From contig JARBJD010000022.1 of the NCBI GenBank assembly GCA_033064195.1, positions 248,001-312,000 of the forward strand: 64,000 bases of DNA. Direction: 5' to 3'. Position 1 is the first letter of the stretch; every line of letters begins with the position of its first letter. The notes below the pieces were generated by a model. That model ran no database searches. It had not been told where the DNA came from and saw nothing but the letters and a program-made list of their open reading frames with translations. Source of the stretch: Blattamonas nauphoetae. Its lineage: Eukaryota; Preaxostyla; Oxymonadida. The position numbers and the translations under genes were made by a program. Shown one piece after another: positions 43,851-56,260 of the stretch.

Positions 43851-46414
43851 TCATTTATCTTTCCGTTTCCTCCATTTGTTCTCCTTCTTCTTGTGCTTCT
43901 TCTTTGCCTTTGCCTTTGCTTCGTCTTGTGAAGATCTCTGTCTCTTCTCTTTTTTGATCTGCTCGTTTTCCAATGCTCCTCCAGCTGAGGTGACAGTTGT
44001 GGGCGCAGACGGTGTTGTGGTGAGATGGGAATAGTGGGTGCGCAGGAGCTGCTGAAGAGCGTGTGGGTTCGACGTTGGAAATCGAAGAGAGACCTCTGTG
44101 AATGTGAAGGGAAATGAGAGAGAATGACGAGAGGAATGGGAGGGAGGATGGACAAGGAAGTGAAAGAAGAGAAGAAGAGAGCAAATCTCACAGAATCACA
44201 CCGTGCGGAAGGAGCGGTTTTTGGTTGAGTTTGCTCAGCTCAGTCTTCAGCTCATGCTGCCTCCTTCTTTTCTTTGTCTCCTCTCTGTCCACTCTCAACT
44301 CTTCTTCTTCGTCTCTCAATCCACTCTCGTCTCCCCCAAACTGGTTTTCTGTGTCACCAAACTTCTTTTCAAACCGACCGTCGCTTTTTTGTCTTTGGTG
44401 TTCATCCAAAGCGAGCTGTCGAGCACGAACAACTCGATCTCGCACTTGCCCGACCACTGAGACCTCTTCAACGAACTGCGAAAGAGAGACACTCAGGCCA
44501 GAAGAGGTAGAGTGGGCAGGTGTGGAAAGAAGAGTGTTGCGAATGTTGGAGAACGCTCGTCGTTCCGCTGGGGAGACGAGGAGGAGTGAGAATCCCTCCT
44601 TTCCTGCTCGTGCTGTTCGGCCAGCTCGATGGAGATAGATCTGATGACGATATATGAAAGTGAGAGGAAAAGAATGAGAGAAGAGATAGTTTCTGAAAGC
44701 TGTGACCATACCTCGACTGATTGTGGTGTGTGGTAGTGGACGACATGCTGTACATTCTCCACATCAATTCCACGCGACAGGACATCCGAAACGACAAGAA
44801 CACACTTCTCGTCCTTAGTGAACCGATCCATGTTCTTCAGTCGCTGTCTCTGCTCCATCTTCGCATGCAGTCCAAATGCTGTGATGCCCAACTCGCGGAG
44901 CAACGACACAAGAAATGAAATTGCTCGGATTGTGTTGATAAAGACAAGGGATCTTCCCGGGAATCGGAGTAAGAAATACGCCAAGTGAACGTCCTTCTCA
45001 TTTTCAGGGCAGAACAGAAATCGGTGGAAGAGAGTCGAGGGAGGAGCTGAGAACGATGCGTCGTCCTCGGAAGATGCTGTTGGTGTCGACAGATTGACAA
45101 TCAGCGGCTGTTCGGCGAAGGGGAAGACGTGGAGGAAGTCGGCTCGCAGGTGGGCTGGCAGCTTGATCTCGTCCAGAAGGCCGCCTGTTGTGGTGTTGAG
45201 CTCGTCAGGGTCTGGTTTGTCTTGTTTGTACTTGTTTTTGGATTTCTTCTGCTTCTTCTTTGTTGTTGTGTCGACGTGATTTTTGCGGATGAGACGACGA
45301 AGGTCCTGTGGAAGGGAGAGAGTGGCAGAAAAGAGAAATGTTTGAAGTTTGGGTGGTGTGGGTTTTCCTGCTTGTTGATCTTCCCATCGTCGATGCATTT
45401 CGAGCTTAATCCTCCCAATAATTTGCCCCATCTCCTTAAAATGACCTTTTTGCATCATTCGATCGGTTTCATCCACTACAAAGCATTCAAGGTTGGTCAG
45501 ATCACTCAGGAACGAACGAGGGTCCCCTTCGGAATCACCTAAGATTGTAACTGTTGATAGTCCAGCTTGCATGATGTCCCATATCCGACCAGGTGTTCCA
45601 ACTACAATGGAAGGGCATTTACTGAGTAATCTTTGTTGTTTCAGTTCTGAGATGCCACCAACGATTGAAACAACACGAGGTCTGTTTTGAATTGGGATCG
45701 GTGAATTGTTAAGCAAATTTTGAAGATGCCGAGCAATTTGAATGGCTAATTCACGAGTTGGTGCGAGAATCAGTGAGTGAAGTTTCAGGTTATTGGTTTT
45801 GTTGCTTGGATCGATTTCTGTTGTTTTTGTTTTGGATTTTGTTGTTGATTTTTTCTTAATTGGCTCAAATGTTATTGGATCCAGTTCTTCGATGGTCATA
45901 ACACCAGGAAATCTGCTTGCGAGTTGAAAGTCGATATCTGCGTCTGACGAAGAATCGCCTTGCTCATTGTCATCTTCTTCGTGAACCTCATTAGAATCTG
46001 ATTCATTGTCATCCTGAAGCATGCCATCATTTGAAACATCTTCTTCATCCACGATAGAGACATCAGTGTTTGAATCATCATGATCGCCTTCAGAAGTTAA
46101 CTGTTCCTCATTTTCAAGTGTCACTTCGCTAGATTGTTTTGGATTTCGGAGAGCTTGCTGCTTAAGGTACATATAAGCGTGTTGGATAACGGGAATTCCG
46201 AAGGCAAGTGTTTTCCCCGAGCCCTGTGAAGGAAAAATCTGGAAATAATGAAAATTCATACAGTTTCGGCACATCCCACTATACTACGCCGATGACTGCC
46301 AAGAGAAGCAGGAAGTGTTCTTTGTTGAATCTCCGTTGGTGTCTTGAAGCCAAGATTATTTATCGCAGCACGAAGTTCTTCACAGATTCCAAGAGAATCC
46401 CAGTCAGCAAACAT
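43851..46414 (-). CDS. DDX24: DEAD-box RNA helicase DDX24/Mak5
   Basis: Exons 46262-46414, 44712-46223, 44202-44640 and 43851-44095 encode 782 residues. In order: Q motif (GFKTPTEIQQRTLPASL), Walker A AETGSGKT, a long acidic insert (residues 80-165), LILAPTRELAIQIA, VVGTPGRIWDIM, DETD for DEAD, FSATL, then the helicase C domain with SLVFINTIRAISFLVSLLRE, VLVVSDVLSRGIDVENVQHV and LHRAGRTARAG. The insert, DETD and the lysine-rich tail match Mak5/DDX24, a nucleolar factor for 60S subunit assembly. The first intron (46224-46261) contains a second AG 15 nt upstream that would add five residues inside Walker A. The last exon was identified by a 106-nt intron that removes an early stop. Confidence 0.94.
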
Positions 46415-46512
46415 TGAACAAAACAGAGAAGTTATGATCTGAATCTATTCAATTGAAGGTGAACAGGGTCTCTGAACAAAAGCTTGTGATTCGATCGTTC
46501 AATTAACGTTAA

Positions 46513-49500
46513 ATGATTCCTGATGTGGACCTACTCAAAGCGTCAAACTGCATTGTATCTCTTTTTCTCTTCATTTTTTCTAGAGTTATGCGTTCTTAGG
46601 TGTTACATTTCTCATTCTTCATCTTTTCATTCTAATAACTGGGTAATGAAGGGCAAGGACAATATGGAAGGTGTGCTCTTTACGAATTATTTCACAGTCC
46701 ATTAGAGTTTATGTTGTTCAAAAACCGGATGGAGCCATTCTGTCGGCAAAAATTGTCGATAGTTTTGAAGTAGCCAATAAAGAGTTCCAAACTGCACATC
46801 TTCTCTCGAGGTTTCTTTTTTTCTGCAAATATTTGCTCTAGTATCCAAATTCAACCCGATTTTTTGATTTTGATCCGTGAATGCCTCAAAAATCCTGACT
46901 CCAATCAGTCAGTGATTTTCATGGACTACGCCGATCAAGGAGTATGTTTCATGCCTTTTTCTCAGAATCTTCCTCGTTTAAGGATCTTGCGGCTTGTATA
47001 CAATCCAACCAAACAAATGGAATCTCTGAAGACATTGTGAAGCATGTGATGTTCATGGTCGGTCTGGACATTTGTAAAGTAACATTTTTCAGCCCATGGA
47101 ATTGTTGAATTGCATCGAAACGGCTTTGTCCATAGGTTTGTTGTCTCATTTTATCAACAGCTGTAGAGATATCAAACCGGATAATCTCATGTTCCAATCA
47201 GATCCCACAGGGATAAGGATAAAAATCAGCGACTATGGTCTTCTCAAACAAGTTGGAACAAGTTTTACAGATCTTGGTATTGGTATGACAGTCTGTGGGT
47301 CTGTAATTCTTCTTCTTGACATTGTTCACCCCTACCCATTAGAACACCGTTGTATATGGTTCGACTTCCCTTCTTTGCATTTTTATCAGTCACCAGAAGC
47401 TTTACAAGAACAGCCATATTCATTTTCGATGGATGTGTGGGCATTAGGATGCATCATGTACGAGATGCTTTCAGGACAGTTTCCACTTCCATTTTTACCT
47501 ATTCTCTCTCCAGTCATCCTTTTGCAACTTCTTCGCTAAAACAACTATACAAGTTTGTCTTATTTTCGTCTCATTCGTTCAGAATGGTCTTAAATCCTCC
47601 TCCGCCGCTCGAAAACAAGTCGCAACACTGCCAAGATCTCCTCAAATCTCTCCTCACAGTTGATCCGTCCCGTAGAATCTCGTCAACCAATGGAGATTTA
47701 CTCAACCATCCGTTCTTCTCTGGGATGACCGCAGAAACAGCACTTCTGGACCACAACGCCTTCCACATAATGAAGATGGGAATGGCCTCTGATTACAACA
47801 TCCCCACACCTACACCAGCGATTCAACAGATGCAGCCAATTTCTACAGACCGACCAGCACCGCCCATCAACACAGCCTTCACTCGAAGCGAGCCAATCCA
47901 ATCTCAACAGCAACTTAATCGCTATCCACCATCAGAGTCTGCTCATCCCAATCCGAACCAATTATCACTTCACAATTCATCTCCACAACCGAACCCACAG
48001 TCAACAACTATCATGAATCAACAAGACTCGCCTGCACCGATCGATGTCGTTGGTGGATATATCAGAGGAAAACACAAGTTTAGTCGAAAACCAGGACCCG
48101 TCGAGGATGGAGGGATGAATTCATCTCAATTACAGTCTGTCCAGGACGGTTCAGTTCAATCTGGACAGACAATGCAAGTCTCGAATGAAGTGAAGACCAC
48201 AAAATTTGTAAGAAGAACTCAAAATCAATCAGTTCCGAAAATACCGTGTTCAATCTGTGGAGTTATGTATGATATAGCAATCATCCAAACACACGAAAAA
48301 GACTGTGAATCGGCACATGAACAGAAACAAATGGAGACCAGAATGCGTGAACAGATCAACTGTCCCGTTTGCAAAACATCAATGGAAAAACAAACTTTTC
48401 TGAAACATCTCAGCACTCATCAGACAATCAACAGCACAATGCTATTCTCCTGCCCATATTGTGATGGGTTTAATCAAGATATCACATCATTCATTAACCA
48501 CCTCACAGCGAGCCATCAAAAATACATTTCAAACGAGATGAAGATCACGAAATGTCCATTTTGCCCACATCAGCTCCAAACCTCAGATTCGTTCGTCTCA
48601 CATTTCTTTGAGACGCATTGGATACCGTACGGATACACACCAGCGTTCTCTATCTGTCCCACCTGTCTCACCCCAATCACTCGACACTCTTTCCGAGAAC
48701 ACATATGTGACAGCCACACTTCATTACTCAGTCAGATGAAACACCAATGCCCTTGTTGTTCCCAACTCATCCCACTTGGTGACACGATGAATCATCTCTG
48801 TGATTGTCAGTTGTTCACTTGGACATTTGTTAACTCTTTCAAACAAAACATCAAATGCCCGCTTTGTTCTAAGCAAATTCAAGTCATTTCTCTGAAGGAT
48901 CATGTCAAGAACAAACAATGTTCATTACTGAAAGGAAACGACCTCAACGTAGAAAGGAAATGGCAGACAAAGCTCGACCAGATAGACAGAGAAAAACTGG
49001 AGGAAGTGGAAAGGAAGAAAGAAGAAAAGAGAAAGAAGGAAGAAGAGAAGAGAAAGAAAGAAGAAGAAGAACGATTGAAGAAGGAAGAAGAGAAGAGACA
49101 GAAAGAAGAAGAGAAGAGGAAGAAAGAAGAAGAAGAACGATTGAAGAAGGAAGAAGAGAAGAGACAGAAAGAAGAAGAAGAGAAGGGAAAGAAAGAAGAA
49201 GAACGATTGAAGAAGGAAGGAGAGAAGAGACAGAAAGAAGAAGAAGAGAAGGGAAAGAAAGAAGAAGAACGATTGAAGAAGGAAGAAGAGAAGAGACAGA
49301 AAGAAGAAGAACGATTGAAGAAAGAAGAAGAGAAGAGAAAGAAAGAAAAAGAGAAGGGAAGGAAAGAAGAAAAAGAGGAAGAAGAAAGCGAATGGGAAGA
49401 GGAGGAGGAAGAAGAAGAAGAAAAACCGCTCTCCAAACAAGAACAAAATGATGTAAAGAGCGAAAAAGAAGATAAAAAGGAAGAAGAGACGATGAAAAAA

Positions 49501-49767
49501 GAGAAAACGGAGGAGCATATTCGACAGGAAAATGAAGAGAGAAAGAGGGAGGAAGACGAACTCCAATTCATGAAAGACAAGGACGACAGAAAACGACCGC
49601 AAAAGGAAGCAGAAACTGATGCTCCACAAAACCCGCCACACCGTCCTCCAAAGGATTACATCGCGACCAACAATCCAATACGTGATCGTAATGTTCAATC
49701 GAATCCTCAACGGCCGAAGTCGGCTGCACCGAAACAGACTCCAAAACAGAAGCCTGCGTGGAAGTGA
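46513..49767 (+). CDS. Protein kinase with zinc-finger array and Lys/Glu coiled coil; microexon-rich
   Basis: Twelve exons, 958 residues: 46513-46554, 46584-46599, 46652-46670, 46706-46810, 46842-46941, 46983-47073, 47093-47135, 47167-47298, 47343-47358, 47390-47478, 47514-47552 and 47583-49767. Three are microexons of 16, 19 and 16 nt. Spliced, the kinase reads FLGQGQYGRVYVVQ, LSAKIVD, MDYADQGDLAACI, FVHRDIKPDNLMF, ISDYGLLK (DYG in place of DFG), VCGTPLYMSPEAL, DVWALGCIMYEMLSG and VDPSRRIS, resembling NEK or ULK kinases. After a Pro/Gln/Asn linker there are about six Cys/His modules (CSICGVMYDIAIIQTHEKDC, CPVCKTSMEKQTFLKHLSTH, CPYCDGF, CPFCPHQL, CPCCSQLI, CPLCSKQIQVI), C2H2- or TRAF-type in look. 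A Lys/Glu repeat coiled coil and a basic tail finish it. One intron is 19 nt; two acceptors are AAG. Confidence 0.87.
49011..49430 (+). repeat. Purine-only coding repeat (Lys/Glu units)
   Basis: Imperfect units of about 42-69 bp beginning GAACGATTGAAGAAGGAAG recur near 49069, 49132, 49200, 49267 and 49309. The plus strand is almost wholly A and G for over 400 bp, encoding RLKKEEEKRQKEEE-type coiled coil of the zinc-finger kinase. Unit length changes suggest slippage. Confidence 0.85.
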
Positions 49768-49818
49768 TGACTCGATCAATACCACAAACTAAGCCTGTCA
49801 ACAAAACGTGAAGTGTTT

Positions 49819-52386
49819 TTACCATCCGTCATCACTCTCACTCTCCCCCTGAACATTCACAACCACGCTGTATCCACCCTTCTTCTTTGGATGCTTCACC
49901 GACTTCTCTTCTTCTTTCTTCTCCTCACCAAAGGCTGTTGAATCAACCATCATTCCAGTGGTGTTCTCTCTCTCTTCCGCACTTCTCTTCCGTCCCCGCG
50001 CTCTCTCTGAAGATTCTTTGTGCCCTTTCCCCTTCTCCCTCTCCGCAACTTTCTCCTTCCGACCTCCTCTCTTCGTTGGAAGAGGAATCGGGATGTCAGA
50101 ATCATCGCTCTCATCATCGTCAATCTGGATCGACACGTATCCCATCTTTTTCTGCTTTTTGTGCTTTTCTTCGATCCGCTCTGGTTCTTCATCGATTAAC
50201 ATAACTTCATCGTTCATCTCACTTTTCTCAGAAAGCGAAACCCCAACTTCTTCATTCTTTCCATCATCGGTCTTGACGTCTCCCTCTTCATCGTCGTCAA
50301 GATCAATAATTCGTTTTTTTGGCCTTCCTTTTGGTTTCGTTTTTTGTTTTTGTTTCGGTCTCACTAACCGATCGCTTGCATCATCCACACTATCATCTTT
50401 TCTTCGAACATCTGGTGTGTTCAATTTCCGACCTGTCGCTGGCGTCGGTGTTGCGTTGATGGCTGAGAGAACGGTGTCGGTTGCTCGGTTCCACTCGACA
50501 CTCTTCCCAATCGAGAGGAGAGCAGCTGTCAGGACAGCAGGTGATTGAGATTCTGGCAATGAAGTGAGAGAGGTCGCAAGGCGAGCGGCGGTTTGTGAGG
50601 AAAGAGTATGGGGAGCGATAAGGCCGTTGTGAACAAGAATGAAAGTACAGAGGAGGACAGATGTTCGAGTCTGGATCCCACTTTCTGTTGTTTCCTTCTC
50701 AATTGTGTTTTTAGATTCTTCTCCCTGCAATGTTCCGACTGTCTCGAGCATCATCTCAAGGAGTCCATCTCTTTTGAATGTTTCTGAAACATGGGCAAGG
50801 ATGTCTTCCATCTTGCTCGATGTTTGTTCCTTCTTCTTCCCTTTCTTCGGTTGGTGTGTGATGCTCACTTCACCTTGAGAGACAAGACCAACTGTGAGAA
50901 AAGAGATGATTTGGAGAAGAACACCAACAATATGCGGATGCCGGATGTGTTCCAGCGTCATTTCCGGAATAAGATCAAAATATCCCAAGTCATCTTGGTC
51001 GTCCTCTTCAATAATCATCACCGTCCCATCACGTCTCCTTTTTTTGGTTTGTGGGTTTCGATCGATGATGATAGTTTGAGTGTGGGACGTTTTGAGGGCT
51101 TCGCGGAGTATCTGCCCAAATTGACGGATGAGAGTGGCTGTAATGTTGGGAGGATTGGTGAATGGAACGAAGAGGAAGAAGACGAGAGCAGCTTGCTCAT
51201 CTTCTTGGATGAGATGAAGAGCGTGAGTGATCGGTGGAACTGGGGAGGATGGTGGGAAGACCGAGGGGGAAAGAATGTGTGTGAGATTCAGAGCAATTGA
51301 CGTGTTGGATCGGTTCATGGTGAGAGCCCGAAGAAGAAGAGGAAGAGGAAGAACTTCACCCAGTCGTGGAATGTGCGATTCGGACATGGTGAGAAGGAGT
51401 TCGGTGAAGATGAGACGGAGTTTGATTGATTTGTCGAAGAGAAGAGCAGAAGGAAGGACAGGAAAGGGACATGCATCAGATGAGCGAGCGAGCAGAGAGA
51501 AAATTGATGGGTGGAGAGATGGAGTGTCTTCGGCAATTCGTTTAAAGCCCTTCAATGCACATATCCGGACATGTTGAGATGACGCGTCGATCATGAGAGA
51601 TGCTAAGGCCGATAAAATGATGTTACATTGATCTGCTCCCAATACTTCCCAAAATGTTGAAACTAGAGCACCACAACTTTCTGCTGCGGTACCCCGGATT
51701 GCAGGAACTTCATCTTTGAGGAGTTGTGACAATGAAGTGATGTTTCTTTCAATTTCATCTGCCTTCGTCTGAAGGTCACCGGTTGGATCATGAATAGGGA
51801 ATGCTCCATAAAAAATAACAGAAGCCCTGAGTCTGACTTGTGGATTTGCGGCAGAAAGGGATTGCCAGATGATTGGAGCATATATGCGATTGAGCATCTC
51901 GTCAACAGTTGGATCAGACTTCCGTTTGTGGAAAACATCAAGTATTGTTCGGACGTTTTTGAGAACAGCACTGTTGCATAATACCATGGCTGAACGAGCA
52001 AAGTCTTGCAAACAGTGTTTCTCAAGACGAAACCTACAAATTCCAGTTGAATCCTTCCAAGCATGAAAGTAAATTTGTCCATACAACGGAACCATATCAA
52101 AAAGATTTTGATTTGCGAGATTTTCTTTGATTGATTGATGGAGATCAACTATCAGTCGTGCATCGATTGTCAAGATGAATGAAAGAAACTTCTGTCCATG
52201 AGGATTTGTAAGAAGTGATCGTGATGACATGGCTTGTATTAATTGTTGATACAATGGAGCATTCTCTTCAAGATGGATGTCTGTTGTTTGAAGCCCAGTT
52301 CTTTGGTCATAAAGGCGTTTAATTGAGGCTTGTGTCGCCTTTGAAGCTAGAGCTTTGTTCAATAAATCCAAAATCTCAGCGTTCAT
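49819..52386 (-). CDS. NCAPG2: Condensin II subunit G2 (NCAPG2) homologue
   Basis: A single exon of 855 residues from the ATG at 52386 (MNAEILDLL); an ATG at 52437 would add 17 residues but overlaps the space before the divergent CEP164 gene. The HEAT-repeat body matches NCAPG2 over residues about 90-330: YGQIYFHAWKDSTG, VDEMLNRIYAPIIWQSL, NPQVRLRASVIFYGAFPIHD, LLKDEVPAIRGTAAES, STFWEVL and the VRICALKGF segment. The C-terminal 230 residues are acidic/basic and disordered, with an AT-hook-like PKGRPKKR and several KR-rich clusters. It is shorter than the human protein (1143), losing C-terminal HEAT repeats. Condensin II compacts chromosomes in the nucleus from early mitosis; CAP-G2 binds CAP-H2 and DNA. 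Confidence 0.92.
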   Translation of the reverse strand: MNAEILDLLNKALASKATQASIKRLYDQRTGLQTTDIHLEENAPLYQQLIQAMSSRSLLTNPHGQKFLSFILTIDARLIVDLHQSIKENLANQNLFDMVPLYGQIYFHAWKDSTGICRFRLEKHCLQDFARSAMVLCNSAVLKNVRTILDVFHKRKSDPTVDEMLNRIYAPIIWQSLSAANPQVRLRASVIFYGAFPIHDPTGDLQTKADEIERNITSLSQLLKDEVPAIRGTAAESCGALVSTFWEVLGADQCNIILSALASLMIDASSQHVRICALKGFKRIAEDTPSLHPSIFSLLARSSDACPFPVLPSALLFDKSIKLRLIFTELLLTMSESHIPRLGEVLPLPLLLRALTMNRSNTSIALNLTHILSPSVFPPSSPVPPITHALHLIQEDEQAALVFFLFVPFTNPPNITATLIRQFGQILREALKTSHTQTIIIDRNPQTKKRRRDGTVMIIEEDDQDDLGYFDLIPEMTLEHIRHPHIVGVLLQIISFLTVGLVSQGEVSITHQPKKGKKKEQTSSKMEDILAHVSETFKRDGLLEMMLETVGTLQGEESKNTIEKETTESGIQTRTSVLLCTFILVHNGLIAPHTLSSQTAARLATSLTSLPESQSPAVLTAALLSIGKSVEWNRATDTVLSAINATPTPATGRKLNTPDVRRKDDSVDDASDRLVRPKQKQKTKPKGRPKKRIIDLDDDEEGDVKTDDGKNEEVGVSLSEKSEMNDEVMLIDEEPERIEEKHKKQKKMGYVSIQIDDDESDDSDIPIPLPTKRGGRKEKVAEREKGKGHKESSERARGRKRSAEERENTTGMMVDSTAFGEEKKEEEKSVKHPKKKGGYSVVVNVQGESESDDGW

Positions 52387-52463
52387 TGAAGATTGATGAT
52401 CAGAGATAGAGATATCAAATTCAAAATGAAACCACAATTCTTTTTGGTCCTTCTCCCATCTTC

Positions 52464-55400
52464 ATGTCCGAACATCCTCGTGTTACAAAAGATAGCGAGG
52501 ATTATGAAGGTTAGAAATATATACATATTTTATCAACTAACCATCGTGCTTTTTCTCATTGTTTCTCAGGAATCATCGAATATGCAAGGTTCATGAATAT
52601 GGTTCCAATTGACGAAGAATTGCTCTGGATAGCAAAAGAAGGTTATTTTGCAGCGCTTCCTGACGGTTGGACAGAAGAGTATCTCATTTTCGATCTCACA
52701 CTGCCACATCTCATTTTCGCAGAGTCACTGAAGACGGCCGGGCTTATTACTTCAACGCTCACACTAATCAAAGTATGTGGGAACATCCACTTGACCAGCA
52801 CTATAAGCGCCTCTACCAACAAGAAAAACAAAAGAAAATTGATAGAGAACGTCAACATACTCAAGAATCGACTCCATCAAAGGCAAAAGCGAAAGGCTCT
52901 CCATCAATGCCTATTATCCGGTCCAATGATTCGAAAGGAAAATCAGGTTTAACATCAAATGCAGGTAAACGACGAGACAGCGATCCAGACAATTCGAGTG
53001 TGAACACTGTAGGGTCCGCTGAAGATAACGTCCAGCAACTCACGCAACACATGTCAAACACATCCAACACAAGTCGAGAGAGTCCGTATGAAGTGATGAA
53101 ACAAATTGAAAACGAGAGAACAAGTCTTCTTGATTCTTTCAGAACAGAGAAAGAACAAATTCTTCAAACTCATGAACGAGAACTTCAAGCACAACGATTG
53201 CATCATGAAGACGAAATGAAACAACAACAAACCGATTTTGAAACACAGAAACGTGATGATTTGACAAAACTGAAAACAAAGTGGAAACGAGAAAAAGAAC
53301 AGAAAGAAGAACAACATGAACGCGAACTCAAAGAAATGGAAGATAAATGGAACCATGAAAAGACACGGTTGAAGGAGAAACAACAGCGCGAGTTGGAAAT
53401 GATCCGAACAAAACATGAAGAACAGAAGCAAGATCTAGAGAAAGAAAATCAACGATTAGCGTCCTCACAAAAGGAAATTGAACAAAAAGAGAAGGAATTA
53501 GAACGAAAAAAGCGAGAATACGACCGGAAACTCCGAGATATTCAACATGAATTTGATGATCAAGCCGCAACGCTTCGTCGAGAAAACCAAGAACGTCTGA
53601 GAGAGGAAGAACGAGACCTGAAAAAGGAGCGAGAGATCGGAAGGAAGAAAGAAAGGGTGGAGTTTGATATTTCCGCGTTGGAGAGACGGTTGAGTGATTT
53701 GAAGAAAGACGAAGAATCAAAAACGAAACAGATCGAAACTCTGAAGGAAGAGTATCAGGAATGGAAGGACAAACTGAAAGACGAGAAGCGCCGTGTGCGA
53801 GAGGAGAAGGATAGAAAAGCTGAGCTCGAACAGAACATCGATTCGCTCAACGAAAAACTTGCTGAAAAGAGGAAGAAGGGTCTCTTGGAGGAAAAGCAGA
53901 GGATTGAGCAAGTCAAACGAGAAGAAGAAGAATCACACAAGGAAATAATCAACCTACAAACAGAGCTGAAAGAGATCCAGACGACGATCGAGACGATGCG
54001 CAAAGAAATGGAAGTGGAAGAGAAAAGAAAGAACGACCTGAAAAAAGAATGTGATTCGCTTGAACAAAAGAAAAAGGAACTGGGACAAGAAACAGACGAA
54101 CTGAAACGCCAAATCACCAAACGACGCTCCGAAAACGACTCGCTCGAAGATAGACACTCACATAATCGAGACACTCGTCGAAAACACTCGAGAACACCTC
54201 GGAGTCGACGGGGAGGATCAAGACAAAGACGGTATCGACCAAGAAGCCGTACCCCATCGTCGTCCTCGTCTTATTCTTCATATTCGTCGTCGATCACTGA
54301 ATCGTCAGAGTCTTCTCGTTCTCGTCGACGTCGGCATCAACAGACAAGGCGAAAACATGAAACACCGACAAAGGAAACTCCAGCGACACAACAGACACCG
54401 AAGAGGATTGCCTCACAAACAGGAGGTGAGACACACTCAACGCCTCCCACGCAACGAACACATGCCACAACACCTCAGACAGATGAAAATGCGCAATTTG
54501 AGCAGCTGATGAACGAGGTGAAGCAGATTGAACAAGCCGAAGCGTTTTTGATTCGGCAGAAGATGGTGATTGTGGAGTGGGAGAAAAGAGTTCGAGACGA
54601 AAGAGAGGAATGGAAGAGACGGGCAGATGAGTTGAAGAGCGAGATCGAGCGATCGAACGGAGAGAACAAGTCAGATCGAAATCGGAAGGGGCAGCTTGAA
54701 GAACAGAAACGAAAGAAGGATTGGTTGTGGACCAACAAGACAACGATCGAGAACGATGCAACTCTTCTGAACAAGGAAAAGAAGCAGATGGTATCGTCTG
54801 CTGATGTCATCAAAGAACGGAAAGCCAAACTGACTCTCGTTTTGTCTCATTTGGCGTCGGTCGGGGTTGCCCTCCCGCCGAGTCTGAGCAGCGTGATCCG
54901 TGATGCCGTTCGTGATGACGACCTTCTGAACGGAAGATCGACGGAAATGAAAGAAACTCGAGTTGAATCCTCCGCCAGGACAGCGAGAAAGAAAGAGGGA
55001 TTGAATGATTCTGTGAAACTGTCGTCTCCACAAATTCCGAGATTGAATATTTCTTCTCAATCTCCCGAAAGAATGACATCGTCGAAACAAAGGGCTTCTC
55101 ACAATCGCACGCCTCCAAATCACCATCACTCACCTCACATCCATCGAGAACACGATATTGATGGAGACACAGAGCTCACACTTTCTTCGTCTGAACAACA
55201 CGACGACCATTCATCACGCGAAGACAGCGAAGAAAGCGAAGATCGGAATGGAACCCATTCGCCAGCTGCTCTTCGTCAGACCCCCTCTTCTCCACTCCGT
55301 CAAAGCAAACCCACAACATCTCGAAAGCCAACTCGACGCAGCGACGAGATGAAAAGAGACGGGCCGCGATTGGAAAGTGCACAATCACCACCACTTCGAG

Positions 55401-56260
55401 GGACGAAATGGACGAACAGGACAAATTCACAGAGGAGCACGAAACAGAAGAGCCGAAGAAGGATCGCGTTTGCTGATGAATATTCGGATGGGGGGATCGC
55501 GGAGCAGGATGAAGATGAACACGAGATTGAGGAAGGTGATGATGAAGAAGAGGAAGATGTGGGTGATGCTCAACTTCGATCGGAGATGGAGAAGATCACG
55601 TCGAAGGTCGAGCTGCTACTTCAGACACGCGGAAGCAGGCAGGGACTTGATGCCACACCGTCACTTCACAACACACACTTGTCTCAGTCGACAGCACACG
55701 CGATGATTCCACAATTCAACACAGATCACACACCATCAACTCCACAAACACTTTTCGTCCCATCCAATTCACAGCTCCATCCATCCATCGGCACTCCACT
55801 TGTTTCTCAGCAAATTCCCACATTCTCTCCCATCCAACCTTCCACTTCAACACCATCTCACTCACATGCTTTCCCACAGCATTTCACACCTCAAACATCA
55901 CCTTTTGGCGCTGGGTTCCGAACACAATCAGATTCTGAACTCCGACAATCAATTGTAAATCTGAGCTCAGGAAACGAGACACTTCGCCAGTGGGTGATGA
56001 AGCAAACGAAACAACTTGGGGTTGTGATGCAAAGTTTGGAGAAGAGGCAAAGAAAGCACGACACACTTCGAAATGGCTCGATCACGAGACGAAAGCGAAC
56101 AGAGCAGCGAAAAACAGAAGAACGTGGGTGGAAAACATCAAGGACACAAAATGAGCAATCAGCACCAACAGAACGAAAACTTTTTGATGAATCGTCTGAT
56201 TCCTTGGTAGGACTGACGATTGGGAAAGACAACGAAAGCATCTCGGACATCAACGAGTGA
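52464..56260 (+). CDS. CEP164: CEP164-like distal-appendage protein with WW domain
   Basis: Three exons (52464-52509, 52570-52678, 52723-56260; introns 60 and 44 nt) encode 1230 residues. The spliced N-terminus is the CEP164 signature: IIEYARFMNM, LLWIAKEGYFAALPDGWTEE, then DGRAYYFNAHTNQSMWEHPL as the WW domain (human [35 protein letters not shown]). The next 400 residues are long charged coiled coils, followed by an Arg/Ser-rich segment (RSRRGGSRQRRYRPRSR), further coiled coils and a Ser/Thr/His-rich C-terminus. CEP164 anchors basal bodies to the membrane and recruits TTBK2 through its WW region. The divergent pair with NCAPG2 shares about 77 bp between starts. Confidence 0.93.

Noticed and set aside
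48900-49785. Long minus-strand open frames of 226 and 286 codons rich in Ser/Phe
   Set aside because: They are the complement of the purine-only Lys/Glu repeat; low complexity explains the openness and no domain is visible.
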